From assembly GCA_049999765.1 (NCBI GenBank), contig JBNGIQ010005855.1, positions 1-26,426 on the forward strand: a stretch of DNA of 26,426 nucleotides, written 5' to 3'. Origin of the DNA: Phaeoceros laevis (Eukaryota > Anthocerotophyta > Anthocerotopsida > Notothyladales). Positions 9,531-19,439 of the stretch are shown here, piece by piece. Made by a program: the position numbers and the translations under genes. The notes under the pieces were generated by a model that was not told the origin of the DNA, searched no databases, and saw only the letters and a program-made list of their open reading frames with translations. Position 1 is the first letter of the stretch. Every line of letters begins with the position of its first letter.

Positions 9531-9731
9531 ATAAGCAAAGCAACTGCAGGCTAAACCCTTGTAAGACATCATGGATCTTTGCTGCAACCAATGCTCGTTC
9601 TTTCTAACAGTGCTCCATCATTACCCTGCAGCTTACAATACGTTCCATGTCCTCATAAGCAAAGCAACTGCAGGCTAAACCCTTGTAAGACATCATGGGT
9701 CTTTGCTGCAACCAATGCTCATTCTTTCTAA
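9531..9731. repeat. Direct duplication, 77-bp arms
   Basis: Bases 9531-9607 (ATAAGCAAAGCAACTGCAGG onward) recur at 9655-9731 with two substitutions, offset 124. The 47 bases between the arms are unique. This is a recent local duplication. Confidence 0.9.
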
Positions 9732-11671
9732 GTTGCCGAGTTACATGCAACCACAATTGGGATACAAGTTCCTCAGATTCCCAGCACCATACAGCATTCT
9801 TGATGCACACCGCAGGTAGCTAGGCAAACACTCCCGATTCTCAGCCCATGGCTGACCACAGATCTCATTATTATCACAAGAGCAAATGTTAATAGACAAC
9901 AAGACTAAGCTGGCCACTGCGGGAACATTAGAACTCAAGTGAGGCATAGGATACGCTCAAGTGTTACCACCGCTGCACGATATGATGAAACAATTGGGAC
10001 ACGTCAAGTACAAGAACACCAATAATGCAGTGGAAAGGGAGCAAAGTGGCATCAACAGCTCACGTCCGGGGTCTGTTCACACCTGTTGCAGTGATGAAAA
10101 TTGCAGCACATGATCCAGGCCATACTTACCACCAACTTATGAGATGAGATGGCACGCCACGGGTCTCCGTCATTTGCACAGAGTGCTTCGTTGAAACGAG
10201 GAGCTGCTACAGTTATGTGCACATACATGCACGTCGACAATTAGCAAAGCGCACTGGAGCACTAATTATCATTTTCGGAAGCGACAACTGGCTCAAGGCA
10301 AGCACACACCAGACTACTGACTTTTCCTGGCCGTCAGAATTTGTCATGCAAGCAACTTGATATCACAATGTGCTTCCCCCAAGAGCTGATGGGCTTGTTG
10401 CGGATTTTGCTGTATTAAGGGGGTGAGCCATGCCTCCTCCATTCCTCATCAGTGCCAAATGGATTCCTCGCAGGGGTTTCTGGAAGGCCTCTTGGCAAAC
10501 CCCTCCTGGTAGGTCTTGTGCACTTGTCTATTTTCAAATCACTATGTACAAGCTGTTAGCAAAGTTAGTGTCGATTTTAAACTTTGACTCCATGTTTGGT
10601 GACAAGCTGGGTATAGCAACACCAAAGGCAGCAGCAATATATTCCTAGCAGTCGGCAACAACATTCTAAACAACATGGCTACTGGCCACAGACCGCATTC
10701 AGGTATCCAACAAAAAAGACATTTCAGACTCAGGGTTGAACATTGTGCAGAAAAGTCATTCACAATCTTGATGAGCAAGAATGGAACGCTGCAGGTATGA
10801 GCACAACCATATGACTGCATACAGCATACAGACCAGGTCACGCAAACTTGGGTAAGCAAACAACCTCCTATGAAACCGTCTGCTGTGTCTGCTGGGACAT
10901 CTCTGCTTTAAACCAAGTTCCAAGTTCCTCCTCGGTCTGAGAACGCAGATCTATAATTTGACAAAGCTTGTTGCTGAAAAACGCTGGCTGCCGGACTGAC
11001 GATGATTCTGGATATCTAGAAGTGCTGACAGTGGTCTCAAAAGCTGCTATGAGGGCTGGAAACCAGGATGCTATGAGAATGGTAGGTTGAGGCAGCTACG
11101 AAGCTTGAAGGAATGACAGTGAAAAAAATAGCTGGCTGTGGATTTGGACCCAGAGGAGCTAGCTTGACAACAGAGGAGTTGGCAGGGCGATAGAAACAGC
11201 TATGCAGGTACAACAACTGGGTTTGTCTGAGGATTTCAACAAGGCTTTGACTGAAAAAGGTTGCCGATGGAAAGGACACAAGGCAGAAGCAGTAGCAGGC
11301 TTTAGGCAGAGAAAACGGGGGGCCAGAGGTAAGCAGAGAAAGGTAGGCAAGTTCTGAGATAGTGGTGCAGGCAAAGGCAGTGACTCAGATTTTGTTTCAC
11401 AGGCAGTGACTTAAGTTTTGTTGCAAAGCTGGGGCAGGTGGAAGACAAGATAAGAAGACACACTGAGACACTAGAGGAGCAGAGGCTAAGCACGTTGCGA
11501 TACTGGAGGAGTAGAGGCTATGAAGACAGGGAGGGAAAAGAGCCGGGAGGAGGCAGATAAGGCAAACAAAACACCAGAGTATGGCTGCAGCGACTATAGG
11601 AGAGGGAACATAAGTAGGAGGAGGCAAAAAAAGTGTGAGGCTTCATGCCAGAATGCTTGCTCAAGCAGCTG
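9732..11671. other. No recognisable gene; purine-rich tract at the right
   Basis: Nothing coding is supported. From about 11280 to 11640 the plus strand is strongly purine-biased (AGGCAGAGA-like), so the minus strand is a pyrimidine-rich, proline/serine/leucine-coding-looking tract. The open frames there (11037-11727, minus) are explained by this base bias. Confidence 0.45.
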
Positions 11672-11679
11672 CTTATATA
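11672..11679 (-). promoter_or_regulatory. TATA-like box, minus strand
   Basis: The minus strand reads TATATAAG, a good plant TATA box, followed about 30 bases on by a long CT-rich stretch as in many plant leaders and in LTR leaders. No recognisable coding sequence follows, so this may be a fossil LTR or gene promoter, or chance. Confidence 0.3.
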
Positions 11680-11727
11680 GGAAAAGTTGGCCAAGTGCCA
11701 TAAAGGCTTGGCCAGCCTGATTGACAA

Positions 11728-13274
11728 ATACTAAACCTTAAAAAATTCTATAAGACCATGGTAGCATGCGAAACTGGGCGGATCAAGTGAGATAAGCATC
11801 ATGGCTGATTTCTAGCCAGCCAGCTGTTTACTGGGTAACCACCAGGTGACTCCTGCATTAAATGCGATTGTGGGCGGGCTGTATCATCACCAAATCTTGG
11901 CAAACTAGCTGCCTAAACCCAGCCTTAGCACGTTGGCAATCATTCCAACATGTCATCAGTAAAACGGGTTATGAGAAGTCTTCCCATTATAACTAGCATT
12001 AAAATACCCATGGAACGATCTTGATACCTGAGAAATCAACATTCAGCTACTCTGTCTATCACAAATGATCTGTAAAATGGATACTTTTAACATATCAGTG
12101 GCAGGTTCTGCATAATGACATCATAAAAAGTAACTCAAGGCAAGGTCATGCCTTTTTTTTGATACACAAACCTGCTGTAACACACAACACATACATACTG
12201 CAAATGCAATATGTTCTTTGTGATACACGTACATACAATTGGCAAAAACTGAAGGCAGTACATTGCCCTTGATGGGGACTTGACGAATTGCGATCCAATT
12301 GACAAAGTTGGGCGAGGCAGGACGTCAGGGTTCAAAAGATTGTTCTATGTCTAGTATCTGATGAGTTCCATCTGATCACGGTTAGGAGAAGCACTTAGTT
12401 GTGGTCTAGTTCTCCCACAGGTATTTCCGTGATCAATGTCTCTCATAAGGCCCAACAATGAAGTGACGTGACTTCCTTCAACAAAATGTATCGCAAAAGC
12501 AACCATGTCATGACAAGCTAGCATTGTCATGTGGTATAGGTATTTTCTAGCATGCCACACAGGTACCGCGTAGGAAGGTAGCTTGGGTTTTGCCCGCCTA
12601 GGTAATTAAGTTAACTTGAGTAGCCGTTAGTTACCGGCGGCGAGGGAAAGCTTATTTTAGAGCGTAGAGGCTGTGGCGCGGACATCGCCTTGAATGCAAA
12701 GGAGTCGTTGCTTGTGCTGGAAGCGAAGGCGATGCAACGGCAAGAGGGAGAGCACGCAGCCCTAACCAGGACCGCCGCATGGGTCCTTAGGGCAGGTCAG
12801 CTGCTGAGCACTCAGTTTTTTGCAATTGCAATTCTCAACCAAGAGGCTGCTGGACAGCAGCGCTCCATGTGTTTGCACTTGGTTTCTACTCAATTCACGC
12901 CAGCAAGCCTGGCTTTGATGGATGCTTGAGTCTGATTGTGAATCCTGGAGAATTAGCCAGCTCACATGTGATTGTGTTGCATTCTTTACATGCATTTTCA
13001 CTAGTGTCCTACCGAAAGTCACTGTGCATGGACACTAAGAACTCAATTGCAAAAAACTTGCATGTTTGCTTACAGTTGGCAGCATGTACGCTGGTAGCTT
13101 TGGTAGCATCAGTGTTTGGAAGCACAATTGGTTGGTCGTGTAGGGGCTGGCTGATCGTGTTGTAAGGATTTTCTAAGCATGCTGGTTGGCTTGAGCTAGG
13201 CCAGCGTAGTTGGGAGAATTGGGTGGACAACATGTACGCTCACATGAGCCTGTCACTGCAGGTAGCTTGGCAAG
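11728..13274. other. No recognisable gene; sequence upstream of gag
   Basis: No motif is recognised from 11728 to 12600. From about 12654 a short plus-strand coding-looking piece (12690-12770, SLLVLEAKAMQRQEGEHAAL) precedes the gag-like frame. It could be retroelement leader or an older exon. I see neither a tRNA primer-binding site nor an LTR matching sequence downstream of the gag. Confidence 0.35.
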
Positions 13275-14609
13275 ATGTCTGCTAGCTCGGGATCAGAGGA
13301 ATTCACTTTGAAGACCCGGGATTTCTCAAACGTGAGAAACTTCTACGCTAGGCGTAGGCGTGCGCAGCAGCATTCAACACATCTGGAGTCGCTCTCTTCC
13401 ACATCTGAAACCCTAGAGCCCAGCAGCGGGGAGCGCTCCAGGAGCATGAGCCCTGGGCAGGGTGACAATCGGGAGGCAGAGCAGGCAAGATTTGCTTCGT
13501 GGTTCGAAGGACTGCAGACACCAGGTGTGCAAGTGCATGCCGACGGCAGTGTGATTGGCAACGAGGCCACATATGCTGCTCATCGTTACCCGCCCTCGGA
13601 GTTGAGCTTGGGTTTGGCCAGGTGCCTTGGGACGGAGGCAACAGTCATGGAGCACAAGCCTGGAGCTACGGGAAGAGCTGAGAAGTACTCAGGGGAGCCG
13701 GGCACGGTCTCCTTGAGAGAATTTTGCATCCACTACCGGTCTGTTGTGGCGGAGCTGAGATTCAAGTACGCCGACATTTTTACACCAAGGTATGCCTTTG
13801 AGCACATGGGTATTTTCTTGACCGGTGAGGCTGCAATCCTTCATGATCAACATTTTGATGCGCTGACAGCGGTACAAGTCCGACCTAACCTTGCCTACTT
13901 GCAAGCAATAAACGAAGCATATGATCAGGCTTTGGTTGAGGCAAAGGAAGCATGGGTAGGGTCGGCTGAGCAGCCAACACCACCCACACGAGTTGATTTG
14001 CCGCCTGAGCAGCTGTTGGAGGCTGTGCAAGGAATCCAACACACAATGGAGGTACCAGCAGAGGAGGATCCTGTTAAGGCTTTCTTGGCCATCCTGGAGA
14101 GGGAATTTCCAGAGAAGAACGGTGACAAGATTCTGGAGATGGCCAACTTTCGAAGAAAAAAAGGTGAAACTTTGAAAATGATGTATCGAAGGTTGGATGA
14201 TTTAATGCAGGCCACGGGGTCTACTGATCAAACGGCAGCTGGGTTGAAGCACCTGTAGGCTCTTGAGAGTGATCCGTTTGTACACTTCTAGGTGTTGACA
14301 AAGGTGTTTTTCCTGCATCAGGATAAGTATACCTTGCGGAATGTTTATGATGTGGCTGAAAGCTTAGATGTATGTAATGTCCATTACAGGGCTGCCGCAA
14401 GTGGAGCTGTGACGGAGCACCACAAAAGGCTTTCTGTTGCTCAAAACCTGATGGTTACAGGGAGTACCACTGCTGGAAAGGCCATCACTACAGCAGCGCC
14501 GAAGCAGATCAAGGCTGCCAATGCAGTTGTGGTGGCTACCGCATGTAATTACTGTGGTGCCACTGATCACCTCGCGAAGGAATGCAAGGTGGATAAAGAC
14601 GGACTATGA
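13275..14609 (+). pseudogene. Retrotransposon gag-like protein with CCHC knuckle
   Basis: From ATG 13275 one reading frame continues for about 444 codons, interrupted only by TAG at 14256 and TAG at 14289. The first ~80 residues are basic and Ser/Glu-rich (YARRRRAQQ). A helical gag core follows (about residues 145-325, with AFLAILEREFPEKNG and FRRKKGETLKMMYRRLDDL), typical of LTR-retrotransposon capsid proteins. Beyond the stops the frame reaches a perfect zinc knuckle C-x2-C-x4-H-x4-C (CNYCGATDHLAKEC, about 14548-14589), which in this family binds the element RNA. The frame ends at TGA 14607. No protease, reverse transcriptase or integrase follows, and no LTRs are visible. It is therefore a gag-only remnant, or an internal fragment of a Ty3- or Ty1-type element. 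Both stops are compatible with CAG-to-TAG changes. Confidence 0.8.
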
Positions 14610-15043
14610 TCACGGTTAACCTAATCTCAAACGATGATAATTTTTGTGTCAGACCCCTAAAGGACCAGTTTGTTGTTAGTCCGTTGAGAAATGGTGGGGC
14701 TTGCCCTTAGTCACGCTCCCCGTGTCCAAACCTAGACCTAGACCTCGTGTGGTCGATTCTACGTGGCTCAAAGGGCACGGTCGTCGAGGCACGGTCCGCG
14801 GTTCTACTCGCCTCATGTCAGGTGACTCATGCGACCATAGTACAATACCGTGCTTTCTGTTTTACTTTTATTTTATGCTCAATTAGCTATGTATATCGAT
14901 GTGTATGTAGTATGTACATTCCTCAACTAGGATGGGAGGGCAGTCACGAATTAGGTTTAGGTGGTGGTTAGGTTTGGTCCTATTGGCGTTCGGGGTGTAA
15001 GTGAATTTAATGAATTCATTTTCCTACTGCAGTTATTTTTGAT
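14610..15043. other. No recognisable gene downstream of gag
   Basis: A pol region would be expected here in a complete retroelement. None is readable in any frame. The sequence is partly AT-rich with no motif. Confidence 0.45.
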
Positions 15044-15362
15044 AGGCTCGGAGACTTGCACAATTTGTTGCAAGTGAACGTGACTACCAGTTCTATCTCT
15101 AGTCCTGGTAGTAGTCCAAAAACATTACCAGCTGTTCCATGTCTTATTGCAAAAAGAAAGAACTATGTGCTATGAACAAAGTAGTTGCCTGAATAATGCC
15201 TTCCATACGTGATATCTTTCCCTATGGCCGCTATTTTCAATGGGCTTGGAGATTTGTACAGTTTGTCGGAAGTAAACATGACCAGCAGTCCCAAAACATG
15301 ACTGCAGAACTATGTCTTATGAACACAGTGGTGGCCTGACTGATGTCTTCCATACGTCATAT
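15044..15362. repeat. Diverged tandem duplication
   Basis: A block starting GGCTCGGAGACTTGCACA (about 15044) and ending in CTTCCATACGTGATAT (about 15215) is repeated in shorter, diverged form from about 15243 (GGGCTTGGAGATTTGTACAG) to 15362 (CTTCCATACGTCATAT). The AACTATGT and ATGAACA blocks are also shared in order. Confidence 0.65.
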
Positions 15363-15599
15363 TTCATGCTTCACAACAAGTAATTATACAGTAGAGGTGG
15401 ATGGGGAGCATGTTGTCAGTCCGGGGAGCAAGTTTCTGTATCAATATTCACATTATGCTCAGTAGACAGTCGAATTGCTGAAACAGGGTCGGCAATTATG
15501 TGCAATGTTGTCTCATGTAATTTTGCAAGCAGACAACATATACCCACAGCGGCAACTTATAGTTTCGGTAGTCAAGATCGGGACAGAACTGCTGCAACC

Positions 15600-15734
15600 G
15601 CATGATGTCATGTGTGGAAGATCCAGAAATCCTTCTTTTATATCAGCAAACGCCCTGTCGAACACATCAATTGAGTTTCCATGCGACTGCACGGGTATTT
15701 CTGCAGAGGCAAGAGCATTGGAGATCAGTCTCGT
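15600..15734 (-). CDS. Possible isolated exon, unknown protein
   Basis: On the minus strand, an acceptor-like CTACCCTCAACAG is followed from 15734 by an open segment reading TRLISNALASAEIPVQ and then SIDVFDRAFADIKEGFLDLP. The composition looks protein-like, unlike the surrounding sequence. No clear donor, start or partner exon was found and the family is not recognised. It could be a stray exon of a decayed gene. Confidence 0.25.
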
Positions 15735-16520
15735 CTGTTGAGGGTAGGAGCACAAACTAGCGCATGAATATGAGTAAAGATGAACAGCTTGAGAAACAAG
15801 TCTACATGAAAAAAAAAAGCAAATATACGCCACCTTCGAGGCGTTTCCTAATTCAGCAGGTTTAGCATGCCATAGCTGCAGGTGATACCCGGGCACAGTC
15901 TAAGCAGACAAGGGGTTATGGATAATCAGAAACATGTCACTCAGGAAGGTGGTGTTTGGAAATGGACTCGGAGATGAGATCGGACGGAGACTACGTCAGG
16001 GACTGATACTAGGGATTTGTCCGACCTGCGTAAGGTTTGGGGTTGTACAGGATACATAGTTTGGAAACACAAGTTCGGAACTCTCGTTTCATAAACAAAA
16101 TTGAGTAGCTCACGTAAAAAAAAGTACGTAAATCTCATTGCAGAAATACTGTTTTGGAAGCAAAGGCTCGAAAAAAACACAAAGTAAGTAAAAAATGATC
16201 GGGTAACAATTGTTTTCGAAGCAAGATGTTGAAACGAGATCGTGTCAGAATGATTGCGCAAGCATCCTGCATGCATCACTCAGTCTTCTTAAACTCCTTC
16301 AGAAATCCCTTCATAGTCTGAACTTCGCAGAAAGACTATGTTCCTTGCCTCACAGAAGAAGCAGAAGAGGAGATTTCACAGTCAAGCACTGGCAGGTCTT
16401 GTTTGTCTGCTCCATCGATCGTATAATTTCACAGCTGTGGACTGTGCCTTAGTTACATTTGGCCTTTATATGTGCACACAAGTGACTTTTTTGTTTGACT
16501 CATTGGTATTGAGGACGACA
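15735..16520. other. No recognisable gene
   Basis: Short open frames only. The minus strand 15941-16279 is open but Phe/Ser-rich without a motif. Confidence 0.4.
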
Positions 16521-16755
16521 CATGGAGCATTCCATTCTTTGTACATTGCAGGCTAGAATTATCGGTTTTGCATGATCCCTGAATAAAGCAACTAGTGTTG
16601 CTGCAGGACTAGACTGGTTAGTGACATCTTTCACTAACAAGGCACTTCAGATGGAAAGCTGTAACTTTTTTGTGAATCCTTATCCCACCTGCTCATGAAT
16701 CTGTGCGTGTAGCAGTCTCGTGGCATTTAGTATAAGTGCCACAAAGTACAAATGT
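16521..16755. repeat. Dispersed repeat B, copy 1
   Basis: From CATGGAGCATTCCATTCTT to TGTGAATCCTTATCCCACC (16521-16690) this matches 20731-20891 with a small number of substitutions. After about 40 extra bases the match resumes with AAGTGCCAC-AAGTACAAATG. On the minus strand each copy lies directly downstream of a PPR-derived fragment. Confidence 0.85.
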
Positions 16756-16785
16756 AACCGACCTGACATATCTGAAGAGAATATT

Positions 16786-16983
16786 CTATTCAGTGCATCT
16801 ATAATCAAATGCCCGTTCTACAAGCTCTACCTTGCGATGCTTGCGACAGGCACCCAACAAACTTAGCCACATGGAGAAACACGTGGAGAAAGACAGTGGA
16901 ATCAGTATCTTCACAGTGGGAATTGGGTTGGTTGACAGGATGGATGCCTTCAAACCACAACGGCATCCAAGTCTACTAAACAT
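16786..16983 (-). pseudogene. PPR protein E-domain fragment
   Basis: The minus strand encodes FSMWLSLLGACRKHRKVELV followed by ERAFDY. This is a clear E1 motif of a plant PLS-class PPR protein, the segment after the last PPR repeat that joins to the catalytic domain. There are no PPR repeats upstream and no E2 or DYW sequence downstream. The frame ends in a stop at about 16786. The upstream residues (IPLSF) also appear near the second fragment at about 21215, so the two fragments are probably related copies. Confidence 0.65.
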
Positions 16984-17217
16984 CCAAAATCAAAATGAGT
17001 TATAATAGTTGCAAACTTTAGCCATGACAATGACGTACCCTCACTAGCATTCTCACCGTCTGCTGCAAACAACTATTTACAGTTTGTACGTGTAAGCAAC
17101 GCACTTACCCTACCACAGTGAGAGCCAAGTCATCTCGTGAAAAGACACAGAATCCTATCATGCACAATTTTACATTCGTCTTGTTTGCTTGGCCCTGAAA
17201 CAAGAAACCTGAAGACC

Positions 17218-17390
17218 CATTCACCTGGCTCATTCACCTGGCTCATTTACCTAGCTCATTCACCTAGCTCATTCACCTGGCTCAAACTAATCTTTTTCAG
17301 TATTGCAGGAAAAGTATCGCAGGAAAAAGCTGGCTCATTCATCTAGCTCAAATTAATCCTTTTCAGTTTTCGTAGGAAAAACCTGGCTCA
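17218..17390. repeat. 13-bp tandem repeat within a larger repeated unit
   Basis: Five units of CATTCACCTGGCT run from 17218 to 17282 with G/A and C/T variants. A second, wider repeat follows. CAAACTAATCTTTTTCAG with AGGAAAAA (from 17283) recurs as CAAATTAATCCTTTTCAG with AGGAAAAA (from about 17348), each bounded by GGCTCATTCAT. Confidence 0.85.
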
Positions 17391-17865
17391 TTCATAGTGC
17401 TAATATGCTGATATGCTCAACTTGCTCAACTTGAAAATGTGGAAAATCTAATGAGTCAGAGTTATTGCTAGTTAATGAAGCTGGCAGTCGCAAGACTGCT
17501 ACTCTCATTAGTGCACATGAAGTGGCGGCGCGCCTGATTCCCAGTGTAGAGTCGACATGGCGTGAACACCCCCTACTACTACTACTGAAGAAAGGAATGT
17601 CAAAAGCCTAAGGCTTAGTAAGCTAAAGTCAATCAAATTTGCAACAGAGGCAGAACATTATTCTGCTTTCGACCAGGCAGCAGTTTGATCTTGAAATAGC
17701 TGTCGGATGCAACTTGTCACTGAATGCAACAATTTGGCCCAGCTTATGACTGCAGAGTTTTTGAAACACAAATGAACATACTCATGCTCCAAGGCTTGGA
17801 CTGCAAAGAATGTCAATGTCAATTCAATTCACTGCCAATTCATGCAGCTGTTTCTTCACCTTTGT
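17391..17865. other. No recognisable gene
   Basis: AT-rich sequence downstream (minus strand) of the charged-repeat gene; probably its 3' untranslated or intergenic region. Confidence 0.4.
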
Positions 17866-19051
17866 TCAGATTTTGTGCATCTCTCCTACAGCTAGTTCGA
17901 TTTCCATCATAGTCATCAGAACAGCGTGCACATCCGTCACCTTCTTGTCACCTTTGCTCTTTTCAGTTGTTTCTTCACACTTCCGCTTGACAGGTGTTTC
18001 CGCAGCATCCACTTCATCGACGTCTTCTTCATCGGAATCATCATCAGTCGATTTCGATTGAGTTGGCTTCAGCACCTGCTTCTTCTTCTGCCCATTCATA
18101 CTATCCCTGTATACCTGATGCGCAAACTTTGCGAAATTCACATTCTGCTTTCCTATGTAATGACACAGAAATGCCCTAGCAAATTTGGTCAGAACCTTGG
18201 TCTGTTTGTTCCAATCTTCTCCGTACACGGTCTTGTACATCTGTAGAAATTTTGTCTTTAAGTCTGGAATCCATTTTCCATCCTCCTTCAACATGTATCT
18301 CGAGCCATACGCATCAAAGTACTTAAAGAGTTTCTTGTTCTTGATCACTTGATAAATCTTCCCCTTTGATTCTGGCCTCAACCCTTTGCTTGGCAGCAGC
18401 TTCTTCCAATACGCCAAGTCCATCTTGTTTGTCGCATCTTCTCCCTGCATCTGTGCCCTAGTGCGCTTCCGGGTCACCTTGGCTTCTGAAGACTGCTCAC
18501 TTGACTCCTCCGGCAGCTCCACAATACCAAATTTCGTCTTCTTCCTCTCACAACCATCCTCAGAAGTTGGCACTGCCTGTTCCTCTTTCGCACGTCCCTG
18601 ACCTTTTGCCTTTGCTGTGGCCGTCTCCATCTGGTGTTCGGTTGCCTGTTCCTGCTTCACAGCTGCCCATACTTTTTCCTTTGCTGTCGAGGCTTCCATG
18701 TAGTTGTCTTGCATTGCCTGTTCCTGTTTGACAGTTCCCAGTCCATGTTCCTTTGGTGACGCCGTCTCCGTTTGGTCTTGCATTACCTGTTCCTTTTTCA
18801 CAGTTGCCTGTCCGGATCCTTGTTCGTTTGCTGTGGCCGTCTCCGTGTGGTGTTCCGTTGGATGTTCCTTCTTCACAGCTCCATCAGCCTGAAGTGCTTC
18901 CTCCTGTTTCTTTTTTGCTTCGTCCTCCTGCTTCTTTTGTTCCTCCAACGCCTTTAAATTTGCAGCACGCTTCTTTTCCTGAAACTCGCGAAATTCGTCG
19001 GTTTCCCCACCTCTTGAGATCCAGTGTAGTCATCGTTTCAGTGTTGGCCAT
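17866..19051 (-). CDS. Charged repeat protein with SUMO-type motifs, family unknown
   Basis: An uninterrupted frame runs from 19029 down to the stop at 17866; the first Leu codon giving a long protein is at 18948 (about 360 residues). It has no early ATG. The best ATG is at 19051 in the neighbouring frame (MANTETMTTLDLKR), so a one-base shift at about 19004-19016 or an unrecognised splice is needed. Counting from 18948: residues 1-20 are a Lys/Glu coiled coil; 35-125 hold four tandem 23-25-residue repeats; 145-165 are acidic and basic with FGIVELPEESSE and KRTRAQ; about 176-290 form the only globular-looking region (LAYWKKLLPSKG, KLFKYFDAYGSRYMLKEDGK, KFARAFLCHYIGKQN); the tail is acidic then basic (VKRKCEE). 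Four AVKKE/TVKKE/TVKQE/AVKQE sites fit the SUMO acceptor rule (hydrophobic-Lys-x-Glu), and GIVEL plus acidic residues fits a SUMO-interacting motif. A nuclear scaffold is my inference; I do not recognise the domain. Confidence 0.6.
18574..18846 (-). repeat. Coding tandem repeat, four 23-25-residue units
   Basis: The units begin TETATAN, TETASPK, MEASTAK and METATAK, and each runs on to a VKKEQ/VKQEQ-type block (KEEQ in the last). At DNA level the units share a TGCTGTGGCCGTCTCC-like block and a TGTTCCT block on the plus strand. All length differences are whole codons, which indicates selection for an open frame. Confidence 0.75.
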
Positions 19052-19439
19052 CGCAGCTGAGGACGTAACAATGGAGGACGTGAATATGAAAATAGCAAGC
19101 AGACGAGCGCTATGGCTTGCCTCCACACGGATTCATGAACGAAACTATGCCCTAAAACATAAACCGAACTTTACCCTTTTCCGATGGCGAGAATGTCTGC
19201 CCTTTTCATATGCCTTCTAATGTGTGTAACACGTCAACCGTTTTCGCATTAACGGCTGCGAAGCTGCAAATTTGAAATCTGGCATCTGAAGAATCATGAA
19301 TATGTTGCTTGACTGTGATGGCTGCTATCCAGAGACTGGTATTAGGAGTCATGTTGTTGTGGGTCTGTCTTCTGGGACGGACAAAAGCATCTATGGAGAA
19401 TTAAGCAGGCAGGGCTGGGACATTACCAGTAAGGGGCAA

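Noticed and set aside
11037-11727. Series of minus-strand Pro/Leu/Ser-rich ORFs
   Set aside because: Explained by the pyrimidine bias of the tract; no domain and inconsistent frames.
18753-19220. Plus-strand open frames opposite the SUMO-motif gene
   Set aside because: They are the mirror of a long, biased coding frame on the other strand (Leu/Ser/Pro-rich shadow).
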